Shown piece by piece: positions 63,374 through 64,000 of a stretch of DNA of 64,000 bases. This DNA comes from Anaeromyxobacter oryzae (GTDB taxonomy: Bacteria > Myxococcota > Myxococcia > Myxococcales > Anaeromyxobacteraceae): assembly GCF_023169945.1 (NCBI RefSeq), contig NZ_AP025591.1:3060501-3124500 (forward strand). Reading direction: 5' to 3'. Under the pieces are notes generated by a model that was not told the origin of the DNA, searched no databases, and saw only the letters and a program-made list of their open reading frames with translations. The position numbers were made by a program, and so were the translations under genes. Position 1 is the first letter of the stretch. Each line of letters starts with the position of its first letter.

Positions 63374-63718
63374 CCCCGCCGGCCGGCCGAGGCGGGTCCG
63401 CGGTGGGGAAACGTCGACCGCGTGGATCGGCTACCAAGAAGCCTGCGTCGCAATGACGACGAGCTCCCGGCGCGAGACGCGGATGCGGGCGCGTTCGGGG
63501 GAACCCAACCGATCGCGTCGGGCGGTTGACACGTCTCCGGCGCTTTCGCGGATCGCGCGTCGCGCCCACGCGAGGACGCCTCTCCCGCAGCGCTCCGCGC
63601 GCGTTGCGCGTCGCGAGCGGCGTCCGAACCCCGGCGCGAGGCGGCTCGCCAATTCTCGCGCCAGTGCTCGAATCCGAGCGTTTCCGGAGGGTGAGAATAC
63701 GCGTGAGACGATGCCCGC
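63357..63718. other. 362-base non-coding region before the last gene
   Basis: Apart from the hairpin at its start, I see no gene on either strand. A TTGACA occurs at 63526-63531 but has no good -10 partner at 16-18 bases. The remaining sequence is GC-rich without repeats. Confidence 0.55.
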
Positions 63719-64000
63719 ATGAACGCCCGCGACTCCTCGATCCGCCTCTCCGAGCTCCTCCGCCGCGAGCACCACGCGATGGCGGCCTTCCTCGTCGCCC
63801 TGGCCGGCTTCGACGCGAAGCGGCTGTGGCTCGAGCTCGGCTACCCGAGCCTCTTCACCTACCTGAACCGGGAGCTCGGGCTGTCGAAGAGCGCGGCCTT
63901 CTACCGGAAGACCGCCGCCGAGCTCATCCAGCGCTTCCCCGAGCTGGTCGAGCCGCTCGAGGACGGCAAGCTGTGCCTCTCCACCGTCGGCGAGCTCGCC
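63719..64000 (+). CDS. HNH endonuclease-family protein, N-terminal fragment
   Basis: The gene is cut by the right edge after 94 codons. The visible part (LSELLRREHHAMAAFLVALA, LGYPSLFTYLNRELGLSKSAAFYRK, FPELVEPLEDGKLCLSTVGELA) matches the helical N-terminal region that precedes an HNH nuclease domain in many myxobacterial proteins. The nuclease motif would lie outside the window, so activity cannot be confirmed. Confidence 0.6.
   Translation, partial: MNARDSSIRLSELLRREHHAMAAFLVALAGFDAKRLWLELGYPSLFTYLNRELGLSKSAAFYRKTAAELIQRFPELVEPLEDGKLCLSTVGELA

Noticed and set aside
63431..63775. A 114-codon minus-strand frame across the end of the window
   Set aside because: It overlaps the recognisable HNH-type gene and has Arg/Ala-rich translation without family features.

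Overview
The window is uniformly very GC-rich, with strong third-position G/C and long spurious open frames opposite real genes. Gene content points to a myxobacterium close to Anaeromyxobacter: two MreB paralogues, multihaem c-type cytochromes, an NtrC-type sigma-54 regulator, Ser/Thr kinase, PilZ and FHA-GGDEF proteins, and a mannose-family PTS with HPr kinase. This placement is inferred from gene content and composition. I see no rRNA, tRNA, insertion sequence, prophage or CRISPR array, so this looks like ordinary chromosome.

Layout. 1-2.6 kb: the end of an M16 peptidase gene, a PD-(D/E)XK nuclease-like protein and an acetyltransferase. 2.6-8.4 kb: a minus-strand respiratory and regulatory block (12-haem cytochrome, histidine kinase, sigma-54 response regulator) preceded by a fused 7-haem c/b-type cytochrome that has a good sigma-54 promoter match upstream. 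8.6-15.3 kb: a small membrane protein, an M14 carboxypeptidase, two nearly identical mreB genes and an S9 peptidase. 15.4-19.2 kb: a transmembrane Ser/Thr kinase and a CHRD-repeat lipoprotein. 19.3-24.7 kb: a minus-strand housekeeping run ispE-spoVG-prs-rplY-pth-rpsF-rpsR-rplI. 24.8-27 kb: envelope lipoproteins, then a peroxiredoxin-like selenoprotein with an in-frame UGA, translationally coupled to a cupredoxin lipoprotein. 27-34.5 kb: M32 carboxypeptidase, upp, hpt, a 998-residue coiled-coil protein and a PilZ protein. 35-42 kb: carbohydrate genes (GH57, galT, glgA), an FHA-diguanylate cyclase and an MFS transporter. 42-51.5 kb: TPR-zincin lipoprotein, SIR2-like protein, thiO, TetR regulator, dinB, a nucleotidyltransferase-metallophosphoesterase pair, a response regulator and a DHH phosphoesterase. 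51.9-58.4 kb: a full PTS cluster, hprK-rapZ-EIIA-EIIB-EIIC-EIID-ptsH-ptsI. 58.5-64 kb: metK, an outer-membrane TPR/beta-barrel protein with a membrane glycosyltransferase (probable exopolysaccharide export pair), and the start of an HNH-type protein.

How the genes work together. The 12-haem cytochrome, kinase and NtrC regulator form one tight operon and may control the adjacent fused cytochrome through sigma-54. The PTS cluster contains both phosphotransfer arms: EI to HPr(His) to EIIA/EIIB, and HprK acting on HPr(Ser). The TPR-barrel/GT2 pair resembles PgaA/PgaC-type synthase-dependent export.

The most notable observations are: (1) the UGA-containing selenoprotein gene at 26042-26644, invisible to standard gene calling; (2) two copies of a 165-200 base palindromic element, both lying between convergent genes; (3) long stretches without synonymous change between the two mreB genes, suggesting gene conversion; (4) the sigma-54 site at the fused cytochrome; (5) an S18 protein with a glycine-rich extension nearly doubling its length.
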